From JAFDXJ01 sp039811225 (GTDB lineage Bacteria > Bacteroidota > Bacteroidia > Chitinophagales > Chitinophagaceae), in assembly GCA_039811225.1 (NCBI GenBank), contig JBDHYG010000029.1, forward strand, positions 1 through 19,757: a stretch of DNA of 19,757 nucleotides. The letters are read 5' to 3'. Every line of letters starts with the position of its first letter. Position 1 is the first letter of the stretch. This document shows, piece after piece, positions 1-7,827 of the stretch. The position numbers and the translations under genes were made by a program. The notes under the pieces were generated by a model. That model was not told the DNA's origin. It saw nothing but the letters and a program-made list of their open reading frames with translations, and searched no databases.

Positions 1-281
1 AGAAACAAGCCAATAAAGAAAATGAGCAAAGTCCGCTTAATCACTTTTTTAAAAAAAGCATTATGGCCTGCTTCGCGTAAGCGAGGCATTACGAAGGCCA
101 TGGCATTGCCTACGGCAAAGAGAAAAAACGGGAATACCAGGTCGGTAGGGGTACAACCTTCCCAGGGGGCATGATCTAGTGGGGCAAAAATATGTTCCCA
201 GGAACCGGGGTTATTCACCAGGATCATGAGGGCAACGGTAGCACCCCGAAATACATCCAGTGAATAATAGCGTTGCTTCAT
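1..281 (-). CDS. Partial DUF5009/COG4299 membrane acyltransferase (HGSNAT/NagX-like), N-terminal 93 residues
   Basis: This leftward gene starts at the ATG complementary to 279-281 and runs off the left edge, so only about 93 N-terminal residues are visible. It begins MKQRYYSLDVFRG, the typical opening of the COG4299 family (relatives of heparan-alpha-glucosaminide N-acetyltransferase). The family motif follows: DHAPWEG at about 36-42, then TDLVFPFFLFAVGNAM at about 46-61. Two hydrophobic segments (about 13-24 and 48-64) and the start of a third (about 85-93) indicate a polytopic inner-membrane protein. Known members of the wider family transfer acetyl groups from acetyl-CoA across the membrane to a sugar; the substrate here cannot be read from the sequence. 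The gene is divergent from the polysaccharide operon and shares its upstream region. A role in modifying the polysaccharide is possible but unsupported. The family call is strong; the function is only inferred. Confidence 0.85.
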   Translation of the reverse strand, partial: MKQRYYSLDVFRGATVALMILVNNPGSWEHIFAPLDHAPWEGCTPTDLVFPFFLFAVGNAMAFVMPRLREAGHNAFFKKVIKRTLLIFFIGLF

Positions 282-401
282 AAGAATGGAAATTTAGACG
301 GAAAAGATAAAGTTAAGGATTGGCAGTATAAAAAAATTTTTTCACTATGAAACGAGGGTATTTAAACTTTATTTATAATGAGCATCACTTTTGAAATTTA
401 T

Positions 402-409
402 TATATTTG
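402..409 (+). promoter_or_regulatory. Candidate upstream -7 element (TATATTTG)
   Basis: TATATTTG matches all six fixed positions of the Bacteroidota -7 consensus TAnnTTTG. A start of transcription about 5-8 bases downstream (near 415) would give a leader of about 200 bases before the first gene. No matching TTTG -33 element is present at the expected 19-21 base spacing; the only nearby TTTG (390-393) is too close. A transcript from here would read through the hairpin and T-tract at 447-483. Confidence 0.4.
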
Positions 410-446
410 CCCTTGTTATAGCGGCTTCTATTCAAAAAGATTTATT

Positions 447-483
447 CCGGCACTTTCTCAACATTAGCTGCCGGTTTTTTTTT
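447..483 (+). terminator. Intrinsic-terminator-like hairpin in the operon leader (possible attenuator)
   Basis: CCGGCA (447-452) pairs with TGCCGG (469-474) around a 16-base loop, and nine T follow directly (475-483). The orientation is right for terminating rightward transcription. No rightward gene lies upstream within the window (the flanking gene reads left), so the hairpin can only act on a transcript that begins in this intergenic region, or on far upstream read-through. That places it between the first -7 motif and the first gene of the polysaccharide operon, as expected of an attenuator or of the 3' end of a short leader RNA. The stem is only 6 bp, which lowers confidence. Confidence 0.5.
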
Positions 484-519
484 ACGAATGGGGCTGAGAT
501 GGCGAAGCTATGCTTTCAC

Positions 520-527
520 TACATTTG
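520..527 (+). promoter_or_regulatory. Candidate downstream -7 element (TACATTTG)
   Basis: TACATTTG is an exact match to the fixed bases of the Bacteroidota -7 consensus. It lies downstream of the leader hairpin, so transcription from it (start near 533) would bypass the terminator and give an untranslated leader of about 80 bases before the ATG at 615. No convincing TTTG -33 element is seen at the usual spacing, so the call rests on the -7 box and its position. Confidence 0.35.
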
Positions 528-614
528 TTGCCTGAAAGAGAATAAAACTTTTTCAAACAGGTTATAATAGTTTAATTTGTTGGTGGAGCGCTTTTAATTT
601 TATATTTAATTTTT

Positions 615-3050
615 ATGAAACGATTCCTCTTCCTTGCATTCCTTGTAATCGCCGCTTTTGTATCAGCCAGTGCACAAACTTTGCTGACCCAGGACCTCCG
701 GGATATTAAAGTGGACCAATTGAGTGATGCAGACATTTTATATTATTACAATAAAATGCAGGCGGCCAATATTTCTATGGACCAGGCCGCTCAAATTGCC
801 GCCTCCAAAGGAATGCCGGCAGATGAAATTGCCAAACTACAAAAAAGAGTAAACGCCCTCATTGCCCAGCAAAACGGTACGGGTACAGCATTGACGAAAT
901 TACCAATAGATACAGCCTCCAATTTACGAAACCAGAGTAAGACTAAACTTCTTACCATGGAAAATAAAATAGATACCCGGATCTTTGGTTCAGAATTATT
1001 TACGACCACGGCATTGGGCTTTGAACCAAATCTCCGTATCGCCACGCCGCTGAATTATATTTTAGGCCCGGATGATGAGTTAAACATTGATGTGTATGGG
1101 GTATCAGAAACACATTATAAATTAAAAGTTACCCCGGAAGGTTCTATTTATATTCCGAATGTAGGGCCTGTATATGTTGCCGGCCTTACGGTGGACCAGG
1201 CTTCATCAAAAATTACCGGCAAACTTTCTTCCACAATTTATAAAGCCATTATTTCCGGGGGGACCAAGGTACAGGTGAGCCTGGGCAATATCCGCAGTAT
1301 CCAGGTAACCATTATTGGACAAGCGAAACAACCGGGCACCTATACGATTTCTTCTCTGGCAACGGTATTTAATGCCTTGTATTTATGTGGTGGGCCATCG
1401 GAAAAAGGTTCATACCGAAAGATTGAATTAATACGGAACAATAAAGTTTTCCAGGTAATAGACTTGTATGACTTTCTCTTGAAAGGCAGCATGGCTGATA
1501 ATGTGCGCCTGATGGACCAGGATGTAATTCGCATTCCTTACTATGAAAATCATGTAGCCATAGGCGGACAGGTAAAACGGGAAGGCATTTTTGAAATTTT
1601 ACCAGGCAACAATCTCCAGGAAATTCTAGATGCCGCAGGTGGTTTTACTGATTCAGCTTATCGTTCCTCCGTAAAGATCACCCGGCTTTCCGATAAAGAA
1701 AAACAGGCAGTAGATGTAACCAATGCTGCTTTTCCCAGTTTCGTATTAAAGGGAGGCGATTCCATTGCTGTCAGTAAGATCTTAGATCGCTATGCAAATC
1801 GCGTGCAAATTGCCGGTGCCGTAATGCGGCCGGGACAATTTGAATTATCGGATGGCCTTACCTTAAGCCAACTGATAAAAAAAGCGGATGGCCTGAAAGA
1901 AGATGCTTTTTTAAATCGGGGTATCATTCGCCGGCTGAAACCCGATCTCAGCCTGGAACTTTTATCATTTGATGTGCAAGGTGTGGTAAATAAAACACAA
2001 CCAGATATCTTATTGCAACGGGAAGATTCCGTTGTCATTTCTTCCATATTTGATATGCGGGATGCCTATACGATAAGTTTACAGGGCCAGGTGCGCAATC
2101 CTGGGATTTATGTGTTTAAAGATAGCATGACATTAAAAGATGCCATTTTTGAAGCAGGTGGTTTTTCGGAAGCATCCAATGGAAAAAGGGTAGAAGTGGC
2201 CCGGCGTGTTACAGATGCGGATCCTAATTCCACCCAAATTGCGAAAACATTTGAAATAGATGCAGAAAAAGATTTAGATAAACAAGGCAATAACTTTTTC
2301 TTACGGCCATACGATTTAATAATTGTACGCAATAACCCGGGCTACTTCGTACAGAAATCTGTAACGGTCAGCGGGGAAGTTTTATACCCGGGCGTTTATG
2401 TTATCAATTCAAATGATGAGAAATTGAGTGATGTGATTAAGCGGGCGGGAGGTATAAAATTCACAGCTGACCCGGTAGCCACTTCATTAAAACGGATCAA
2501 TAAAATTGATACACTCACTTCCATCAAATCCAAGAGTGTGGAGAAGTTGGCTTTGTTTGGCCTGACAGATACTACTATGGCTGATTCCATTCATGAAGAA
2601 GTGGCGAAACCATATGACCTGATTGGTATTAACCTGCAGGAAGTGTTGCAGACGCCCGGTATTTCCAATGACCTGATCCTCGAAGATGGTGATGTGATCT
2701 TTGTTCCCAAGAAAAACCAGGCGGTGAAAGTGCGGGGGGAAGTGTTATTCCCCACTCAATTTGCTTTCCAGGAAGGAAAGAATATGAAATATTATATCAA
2801 TAAAGCAGGTGGCTTTTCCGGAAATGCTGTCCGACGACGAGCCTTTGTATTAGCATCAAACGGGAATGCACGGGTGGTGTCGCATTTCTTATTTTTCAAA
2901 CATTATCCAAAGATCAATGCCGGTGATGAGATCTTTGTACCCGGCCGGGATGCAGGTAGGGGCCGGCTTACAACGGGTGAAGTTATTGGTTTAACGACAT
3001 CCATTATATCATTGGTTTCCGTTGTACTTTTAGTGATTAATAACCTTTAA
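615..3050 (+). CDS. Polysaccharide export protein with Poly_export domain and six SLBB repeats (Wza-like)
   Basis: This 811-residue protein is the predicted exit channel for the exopolysaccharide. Residues 1-20 form a signal peptide ending ASA-Q with no lipobox cysteine, unlike E. coli Wza, which is a lipoprotein. A Poly_export domain (about 146-225) starts at LNYILGPDDELNIDVYG. Six SLBB-type units follow, each opening with a pattern like VxGxVxxPGxY: about 229, 313, 397, 488, 584 and 704. A hydrophobic C-terminal helix (about 789-809) could be the membrane-spanning segment, as in Wza. At roughly twice the length of Wza and with three times its SLBB number, it resembles the long Bacteroidota form, which may reach further across the periplasm. 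It is the first gene of the operon, followed after 34 bases by the chain-length regulator with which it should form the export conduit. The ATG start fits the signal peptide. Confidence 0.93.
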   Translation: MKRFLFLAFLVIAAFVSASAQTLLTQDLRDIKVDQLSDADILYYYNKMQAANISMDQAAQIAASKGMPADEIAKLQKRVNALIAQQNGTGTALTKLPIDTASNLRNQSKTKLLTMENKIDTRIFGSELFTTTALGFEPNLRIATPLNYILGPDDELNIDVYGVSETHYKLKVTPEGSIYIPNVGPVYVAGLTVDQASSKITGKLSSTIYKAIISGGTKVQVSLGNIRSIQVTIIGQAKQPGTYTISSLATVFNALYLCGGPSEKGSYRKIELIRNNKVFQVIDLYDFLLKGSMADNVRLMDQDVIRIPYYENHVAIGGQVKREGIFEILPGNNLQEILDAAGGFTDSAYRSSVKITRLSDKEKQAVDVTNAAFPSFVLKGGDSIAVSKILDRYANRVQIAGAVMRPGQFELSDGLTLSQLIKKADGLKEDAFLNRGIIRRLKPDLSLELLSFDVQGVVNKTQPDILLQREDSVVISSIFDMRDAYTISLQGQVRNPGIYVFKDSMTLKDAIFEAGGFSEASNGKRVEVARRVTDADPNSTQIAKTFEIDAEKDLDKQGNNFFLRPYDLIIVRNNPGYFVQKSVTVSGEVLYPGVYVINSNDEKLSDVIKRAGGIKFTADPVATSLKRINKIDTLTSIKSKSVEKLALFGLTDTTMADSIHEEVAKPYDLIGINLQEVLQTPGISNDLILEDGDVIFVPKKNQAVKVRGEVLFPTQFAFQEGKNMKYYINKAGGFSGNAVRRRAFVLASNGNARVVSHFLFFKHYPKINAGDEIFVPGRDAGRGRLTTGEVIGLTTSIISLVSVVLLVINNL

Positions 3051-3084
3051 AACAGGAAAGGGTTTAAAAAAATAATTACGTAAC

Positions 3085-4161
3085 ATGTCAGAATTATCAT
3101 CCGCTCCCAAAGAAATTTCGCTATCCGGCGCCGTGGATGGATTGAAGAAATTATTTCGTTTTTTTCTGTCCAAATGGGTGATCATTTGTATTGTCGGTTT
3201 TTCCGGGGGGCTCCTTGGGTTACTTTATGGCTGGCTGGAAAAGCCACGGTATGAAGCGGTATTAAGCTTTTCTACCGATGATGATAAAGCCACCACAACA
3301 GGCATTATGGGAATAGCCGCCCAGTTTGGAATTAACCTGGGCGGAGTGGGAGGTGTTTTCTCCGGGGACAATATTTTAGCCCTCATTGCTTCGCAAAAAA
3401 TGATAAAAGAATCCTTGTTTAGTCAAACAAATTGGAATGGTAAGAAAGAGAGTTTATTAAATATTTATTTTGATGCATCAGGTTTGAAAAAAGCCTATCA
3501 CCGCGATAAATTATTGAAAGATGTCGCATTCCCGCTGAACCAGGATCCGGCTACTTACAGCAGGGTGCAGGATAGTGTATTGCAACTGATCATGAAAGAC
3601 ATTTCAAAGAAAGTATTGGTGGCAGAACGGCCGGATAAGCGTGTCCAGGTATATACCATTCGTGTGACAAGCCCGGATGAAACTTTTTCCAAAGCCTTTT
3701 CGGAAGAATTGATTCGCCGGGTAACCGATTTGTATATTGAAACAAAAACCAAACGCTCTTACCAAACAGTGGAAGTGTTGCAAAGTCGCGCAGATTCCAT
3801 TAAAAGGGCGTATGATGCAGCCTTAATGGGCCGGGCAGCATTATCGGATGCTAATTTAAATCCGGCCTTTCAATCTTCACAGGTAGGTGTGCAGAAAAAG
3901 CAGACAGATATTACGGTATTGGCAACTGCTTATGGCGAATTGCTGAAAAACCTGGAACTATCCAAGTTTAATTTATTGCGGGAAACTCCCCTGATCCAGG
4001 TGATTGATGAGCCCATGCTTCCACTGAAAGTCGTGAAGACCGGCCGTTTGCTGGGCGCTATTTATGGTGGCTTATTAGCCGGCTTTTTATGCTTATGTTA
4101 TCTGACTTTTGTGTACACTTTAAAAAATGAAAAACTACAGGCTCAACAGCATCAGGAGTAA
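3085..4161 (+). CDS. Wzz/PCP-type chain-length determinant protein, without kinase domain
   Basis: This 358-residue inner-membrane protein has the layout of polysaccharide co-polymerases. A first membrane helix lies at about 31-50. It is followed by a mostly helical periplasmic region (about 51-320) with coiled-coil character at about 225-300, and a second helix at about 321-345 closes the domain. Just before the second helix is the family's proline-containing stretch (DEPMLPLKVVKTG, about 308-320). The protein ends about 13 residues after the second helix, so the cytoplasmic tyrosine-kinase domain of Wzc-type proteins is absent, and no separate kinase is present in the window. It should control polymer length together with the Wzy-like polymerase encoded downstream and contact the SLBB export protein encoded upstream. 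The glycine-rich segment after the first helix (about 73-93) is common in Bacteroidota members. Confidence 0.9.
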   Translation: MSELSSAPKEISLSGAVDGLKKLFRFFLSKWVIICIVGFSGGLLGLLYGWLEKPRYEAVLSFSTDDDKATTTGIMGIAAQFGINLGGVGGVFSGDNILALIASQKMIKESLFSQTNWNGKKESLLNIYFDASGLKKAYHRDKLLKDVAFPLNQDPATYSRVQDSVLQLIMKDISKKVLVAERPDKRVQVYTIRVTSPDETFSKAFSEELIRRVTDLYIETKTKRSYQTVEVLQSRADSIKRAYDAALMGRAALSDANLNPAFQSSQVGVQKKQTDITVLATAYGELLKNLELSKFNLLRETPLIQVIDEPMLPLKVVKTGRLLGAIYGGLLAGFLCLCYLTFVYTLKNEKLQAQQHQE

Positions 4162-4201
4162 TAAGAGCCTTAGTGTTCATGTTTTTTCCCGGTAATTCAG
4201 G

Positions 4202-5518
4202 ATGCCTTTAAAATCCAATTTTCATAATTCTTTGCAGGCAATCAGGAAAAGTGCTATCGCAGAAAATTTTTTTATTCTCGGTGGCATACAATCCATCAAT
4301 CTGCTATTGCCATTGGTACTTACCCCGTATCTTATCCGGGTAGTGGGATTGGCCAATTTCGGGAAAATTACTTTCGCTGCTGCCATCATCAACATCTTTA
4401 GTTTGATCCAGGATTATGGTTTCAACCTTTCAGGGACAAAAGAAATCGCATTAAATAAAAACGACCGGCCAGCCCTGGGGAGAACCGTGTCCGGTGTCCT
4501 TGCTACAAAAATATTCCTGTTGCTGGTCACATTCCTGTTATTGTATATTGGGTTATATACGCCGTTGCTTTCTGAAAACAAATCACTTTTTTTGTTATCG
4601 TTTCTGTTGTGTATCGGCCAGGCATTTAATCCCATCTGGATTTTTCAGGGGCTAGAAAAAATGCGGATGTATGCCCTGGTGAATGTATTTTTTAAGATCT
4701 GTTATATGGCATCCATTTTTTTGTGGATCCATGAACCCAAAGACTTTCTTTATGTCAATGCTTTATTCGGTACATCCGTTTTATGTACAGGCATTGTTTG
4801 TTATTTTTTATTGCATACAAAATTTCATATCCGTTTCGTTCCTGTTTCAGCGAAAGATATCGGGCATTACCTGCGTACGAGTTTTTATTATTTTATCTCT
4901 GGTTTCTTTGTAAATATCAGCAGTTATGCCGGTTCCGCTATCCTGGGTATTTTTGCCAGCTACCGGGTGGTGGGCTTATATGGTGTCATCGAAAAAATCC
5001 TACTGCTGGTACGGCAATTACTGATCATCTATTCGCAGGTTTTATATCCGGCTGCCTGCCGGAAAGCGCAGGAATCGGTGCAGGCTTATACTCGGTTTAT
5101 GAAAAAAGCATTCACCCCATTCTTCCTATTTTTTTTATTGATCCTGGTAACCATTTTTATATTCGCTCCAGAAATTGCCTGGTATTTTAATAAGACAGAT
5201 ATTGACTTACTGACCAAAGGTATTCGCCTCATCCTCCTGGCCGCTTTATTTACTTCCCTGAATATCCCGGCCTATCAGTCTTTACTGGCCTATAATTTTT
5301 CAAAGTCATATACATTCGTGTTAATCTCTTCATCAGTTATTAGTGTATTGCTGAATTTTTTCCTGGCAGCCCATTTTGGCTTTTTTGGCTCGGTGACAAA
5401 CCTGGTCATTACGGAATTTATAATGATGGCTGGATTGCATGCCATCCTGCAATTTTACCATACAAAATATGCCTTGTTTCAGCGAGTGCAGAAAAATCAT
5501 GAAAATGCAATTTTGTAA
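4202..5518 (+). CDS. Wzx-type oligosaccharide flippase (PST family, MOP superfamily)
   Basis: This 438-residue integral membrane protein has about twelve hydrophobic segments (approximately 23-46, 55-72, 98-119, 128-145, 158-176, 183-203, 226-250, 263-282, 305-325, 340-360, 370-391 and 397-418). The N-terminal half carries stretches typical of polysaccharide biosynthesis flippases: LTPYLIRVVGLANFGKI (about 40-56), QDYGFNLSGTKEIA (about 70-83) and WIFQGLEKM (about 146-154). Its predicted role is to flip the undecaprenyl-diphosphate-linked repeat unit to the periplasmic face of the inner membrane. Its place between the export/co-polymerase genes and the glycosyltransferases fits a Wzx/Wzy pathway. 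The substrate cannot be deduced because Wzx proteins diverge with their glycan. It starts at ATG 4202, 40 bases after the previous stop; no terminator was seen in that gap. Confidence 0.92.
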   Translation: MPLKSNFHNSLQAIRKSAIAENFFILGGIQSINLLLPLVLTPYLIRVVGLANFGKITFAAAIINIFSLIQDYGFNLSGTKEIALNKNDRPALGRTVSGVLATKIFLLLVTFLLLYIGLYTPLLSENKSLFLLSFLLCIGQAFNPIWIFQGLEKMRMYALVNVFFKICYMASIFLWIHEPKDFLYVNALFGTSVLCTGIVCYFLLHTKFHIRFVPVSAKDIGHYLRTSFYYFISGFFVNISSYAGSAILGIFASYRVVGLYGVIEKILLLVRQLLIIYSQVLYPAACRKAQESVQAYTRFMKKAFTPFFLFFLLILVTIFIFAPEIAWYFNKTDIDLLTKGIRLILLAALFTSLNIPAYQSLLAYNFSKSYTFVLISSSVISVLLNFFLAAHFGFFGSVTNLVITEFIMMAGLHAILQFYHTKYALFQRVQKNHENAIL

Positions 5519-5567
5519 ATACATATTTTATTTTTCCGTTTATCGCTTTTAAAATAGCCATTCGGTC

Positions 5568-6479
5568 TTGGAGAAAGTAGCTTATATCTCAGTATTATTT
5601 CATCGGGAAGACTTGCTACCAGATCTCTTTGCAAGCATTGATCGCCAAACATTACACCCAGCCTGTATTTATTTGATTGATAATGCCCCATCAGATGCCA
5701 TGCGGGATATGATTCGGTCCATACGGCAAACATATACCTGGTTGCCAATCGTGCATGCAGAGCAACCGGAAAATAAAGGAGCCGCCGAAGCAAATAATAT
5801 CGGTATCCGTCTCGCTCAAGAAGCTGGTTGTACCGCATGTATCTTATCCAATACAGATGTGGTGTATGCAAATCCGGTATTGTTTGAAACTATTGTGCAA
5901 CGAGCCGCAAATGAGCAGTTGGATATTATTGCTCCGAAAGTTTATTATTATCAGACAAACCGGTTATGGTATGCGGGCGGGGATATCATTAAATGGAAAG
6001 GGGGGGTTGTTCATTATTTTGACACGAAAGAAGAAGCCGGACTTACCATCCATAGTTGTTTTACCGGGTATGCCCCTACAACTTTTGTCTATATTAATAT
6101 GCAGGTATTTCAGAAAGCAGGCTTATTCAATCCACAATATTTTCTCTATATGGAGGATGCTGAATGGATGTATAGGGCAAGATTACAAGGGTATAAAATT
6201 TGGTTCGCTGCCGATCTTAGCCTGGAACATAAATTGAGCATCACTACGGGTGGAAAGTTATCGGCTATTAGCCTATATTACAATACCCGGAATCGTTTCT
6301 TCTTTATCCGTCAATATGTGCGATTTTTGCAACGGATTGTTGTTGGTGTGTATATTATTGTGAGTACATTTTATTTCCTGGCAAGTAGTAAAGGGAAGAA
6401 ATCATTTCGTTCTTTTAGCCGGGGTGTATGGGATGGCATGATCCAAAAACTGGAACCGCTTCAACCACCCAGGCCCTGA
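5568..6479 (+). CDS. GT2-family glycosyltransferase (rhamnosyltransferase-like), TTG start
   Basis: This 303-residue GT-A fold enzyme is predicted to add one sugar to the lipid-linked repeat unit at the cytoplasmic membrane face. The N-terminus (VAYISVLFHREDLLPDLFAS) is the first nucleotide-binding strand and helix of GT2. NTD at about 95-97 is the metal-binding DxD-type site. EDAEWMYRARLQGYKIW (about 196-212), with H221, matches the C-terminal part of the WbbL-like group, which often transfers rhamnose. A hydrophobic segment at about 257-273 may dock the protein to the membrane. The reading frame opens only after the TAA at 5550-5552 and has no ATG or GTG before the conserved first strand, so TTG at 5568 is the only sensible start. 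The acceptor and the exact donor sugar are unknown. Confidence 0.88.
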   Translation: MEKVAYISVLFHREDLLPDLFASIDRQTLHPACIYLIDNAPSDAMRDMIRSIRQTYTWLPIVHAEQPENKGAAEANNIGIRLAQEAGCTACILSNTDVVYANPVLFETIVQRAANEQLDIIAPKVYYYQTNRLWYAGGDIIKWKGGVVHYFDTKEEAGLTIHSCFTGYAPTTFVYINMQVFQKAGLFNPQYFLYMEDAEWMYRARLQGYKIWFAADLSLEHKLSITTGGKLSAISLYYNTRNRFFFIRQYVRFLQRIVVGVYIIVSTFYFLASSKGKKSFRSFSRGVWDGMIQKLEPLQPPRP

Positions 6480-6490
6480 TGATTTAAAAA

Positions 6491-7816
6491 ATGTTGAGTA
6501 ATGTTTTCATATTTAATTGCTGTGTCTTTGCAGCTATTTTATTGATTCTGTATTTCAATAAACTTTTATATGGCAGCATTCTGAATGATTTTTTCAACCC
6601 TTCCTTTTCCTTCATCCTCTTCCTGCTAATTTTTTTTGTCAATCTCAATACAAAAGAAAATGATTTTGGTGTGCTCACAGGTATCCTGGTTTTTACTGGA
6701 TCCATTGCCTGGATGTTGGGATTTTATTTGAATGGATTTAAATTTATCAGGATCCATAAATGGATGCCATCCTTCGAACTCAAAGGCATTAGCACCAGCC
6801 ATTATATTCTCTATCAGCTTATTTTTGTAGCACTGTGTTTTGGCCTCACTATTTTCAAACTCCGCACATTTGGTTATAGCCTGCAGGATTATTTATTGAA
6901 TATGCTATTGGTGGAAAATGAAAATGTGAAAGAAGGAGGTAATTTCTGGACACTGTTTTACCATTTCATCAAATTCCCGATGATGGTCAATCATTTTCGT
7001 TTATTGAAAAATACAAAAAACGTATACCTGAAAGTTTTTCTTATTTGCTTTACCGAAGTCTTGTTTTCCTTAGCTGCATTATCTTCCAGCCGCCTGGGGT
7101 ATATCATGGCTTTTGTTTTTGCTTATTTCATGTATTGCCGGGCGCGGGGAAAACGGCCTACGGTAAATTATTTTACGGTTTCACTTTTGATCCTGGCTTT
7201 CCCGGTATTAAATATGCTCAACCGCTTACGCAATGGCGATATTGAGTGGTTGACAAATTTTCATATCAGCGATCTTTGGGATTTGGGAGAACGTACACTT
7301 TCCGCTGATGCCAATCCCGGGCAAAATTTTGATATCCTGGTGAAATATTTATCCAATACCCATGATTATCACTGGGGCTTTTTCTTTATCTCCCAATTTT
7401 TCTTTTTAATTCCCCGTTTTCTCTGGCCCGGTAAACCCATCACTTCATTTGAGTTTGAATATACCATCCGGGTCATGCATGAGCACCCGATCCAGGATGG
7501 CACTACTTATACTTTTACCGCATTTGATGCATATGCGGGATTTGGGATCCCTTCATTAATTATTATCATGCTTTTATTCGGCATCATAACCCGGTATTTT
7601 TATGAGATGTTTTATAAGCGGGACGTGAATTGCCTGATTATTATTTATGGCACAACCATTATTTTATATTATATCAACCTGCTGCGTGCCAGTGTAGTAG
7701 ATCTGTCGGCCTATTATTTCCTGGACTTTGCACTCATTCTTGCATTCTATATTTTGTATAGGAAGTTAAATATTTTTTATGCGCCAGGTAAAAACACAAC
7801 ACCTGTGCCGGTATAA
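6491..7816 (+). CDS. Wzy-type oligosaccharide repeat-unit polymerase
   Basis: This 441-residue protein is hydrophobic nearly throughout, with about ten to twelve predicted membrane segments. The main soluble stretch lies at about 246-296. Recognisable polymerase features are SSSRLGYIMAF (about 198-208), with an arginine in a loop preceding a helix, and IPRFLWPGKP (about 307-316), a motif often seen in repeat-unit polymerases. The FDAYAGFGI segment (about 345-353) resembles the late periplasmic loop of the family. Predicted role: joining flipped repeat units in the periplasm into the long polymer, with its length set by the Wzz-like protein. It starts 11 bases after the preceding glycosyltransferase and has the low sequence conservation expected of Wzy. 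An O-antigen ligase would be the alternative, but the presence of Wzx, Wzz and an export protein without other polymerase candidates favours Wzy. Confidence 0.87.
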   Translation: MLSNVFIFNCCVFAAILLILYFNKLLYGSILNDFFNPSFSFILFLLIFFVNLNTKENDFGVLTGILVFTGSIAWMLGFYLNGFKFIRIHKWMPSFELKGISTSHYILYQLIFVALCFGLTIFKLRTFGYSLQDYLLNMLLVENENVKEGGNFWTLFYHFIKFPMMVNHFRLLKNTKNVYLKVFLICFTEVLFSLAALSSSRLGYIMAFVFAYFMYCRARGKRPTVNYFTVSLLILAFPVLNMLNRLRNGDIEWLTNFHISDLWDLGERTLSADANPGQNFDILVKYLSNTHDYHWGFFFISQFFFLIPRFLWPGKPITSFEFEYTIRVMHEHPIQDGTTYTFTAFDAYAGFGIPSLIIIMLLFGIITRYFYEMFYKRDVNCLIIIYGTTIILYYINLLRASVVDLSAYYFLDFALILAFYILYRKLNIFYAPGKNTTPVPV

Positions 7817-7827
7817 AATATGTTCTT

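Larger units (their letters stand above)
282..614. other. Divergent intergenic control region of the polysaccharide operon
   Basis: These 333 bases separate the start of the leftward acyltransferase gene from the start of the rightward export-protein gene, so promoters for both must lie here. The region is AT-rich. It contains an A-tract/T-tract run at 330-342, two rightward TAnnTTTG motifs (402-409 and 520-527), and a GC-rich hairpin with nine T (447-483) between those motifs. The last 25 bases before the ATG at 615 are almost pure A/T with no Shine-Dalgarno sequence, as is usual in Bacteroidota. I see no convincing protein-coding gene here. No obvious promoter for the leftward gene was found; a 7-of-8-like box reading TAACTTTA on the minus strand is the nearest. 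Confidence 0.7.

Noticed and set aside
330..342. A7T6 tract with a perfect A/T palindrome in the divergent region
   Set aside because: Homopolymer runs of this kind are common in AT-rich intergenic DNA. It may bend DNA, but nothing ties it to a function.
378..467. A 29-codon open frame starting at ATG 378 and ending at TAG 465-467 inside the loop of the leader hairpin, resembling an attenuator leader peptide
   Set aside because: The best -7 box (402-409) lies inside it, so a transcript from that promoter would lack the start codon. The composition shows no run of regulatory codons, and an open frame this short is expected by chance.
4783..5190. A 135-codon open frame in another reading frame within the flippase gene
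   Set aside because: It lies entirely inside the Wzx-like gene, whose membrane-segment pattern and motifs are continuous through this region; the alternative frame shows no family features.
5519..5567. AT-only inverted repeat (TATTTTA...TAAAATA) between the flippase and GT2 genes as a possible internal terminator
   Set aside because: The stem is made only of A-T pairs and is not followed by a T run, so it should not stop transcription within the operon.
5497..5871. A 124-codon open frame on the minus strand spanning the flippase/GT2 junction
   Set aside because: It overlaps two well-supported plus-strand genes and their gap, with no recognisable protein features.
5755..6237. A 160-codon open frame in another reading frame within the GT2 gene
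   Set aside because: It lies wholly inside a well-supported glycosyltransferase gene, has no domain resemblance and is explained by the base composition of the real frame.
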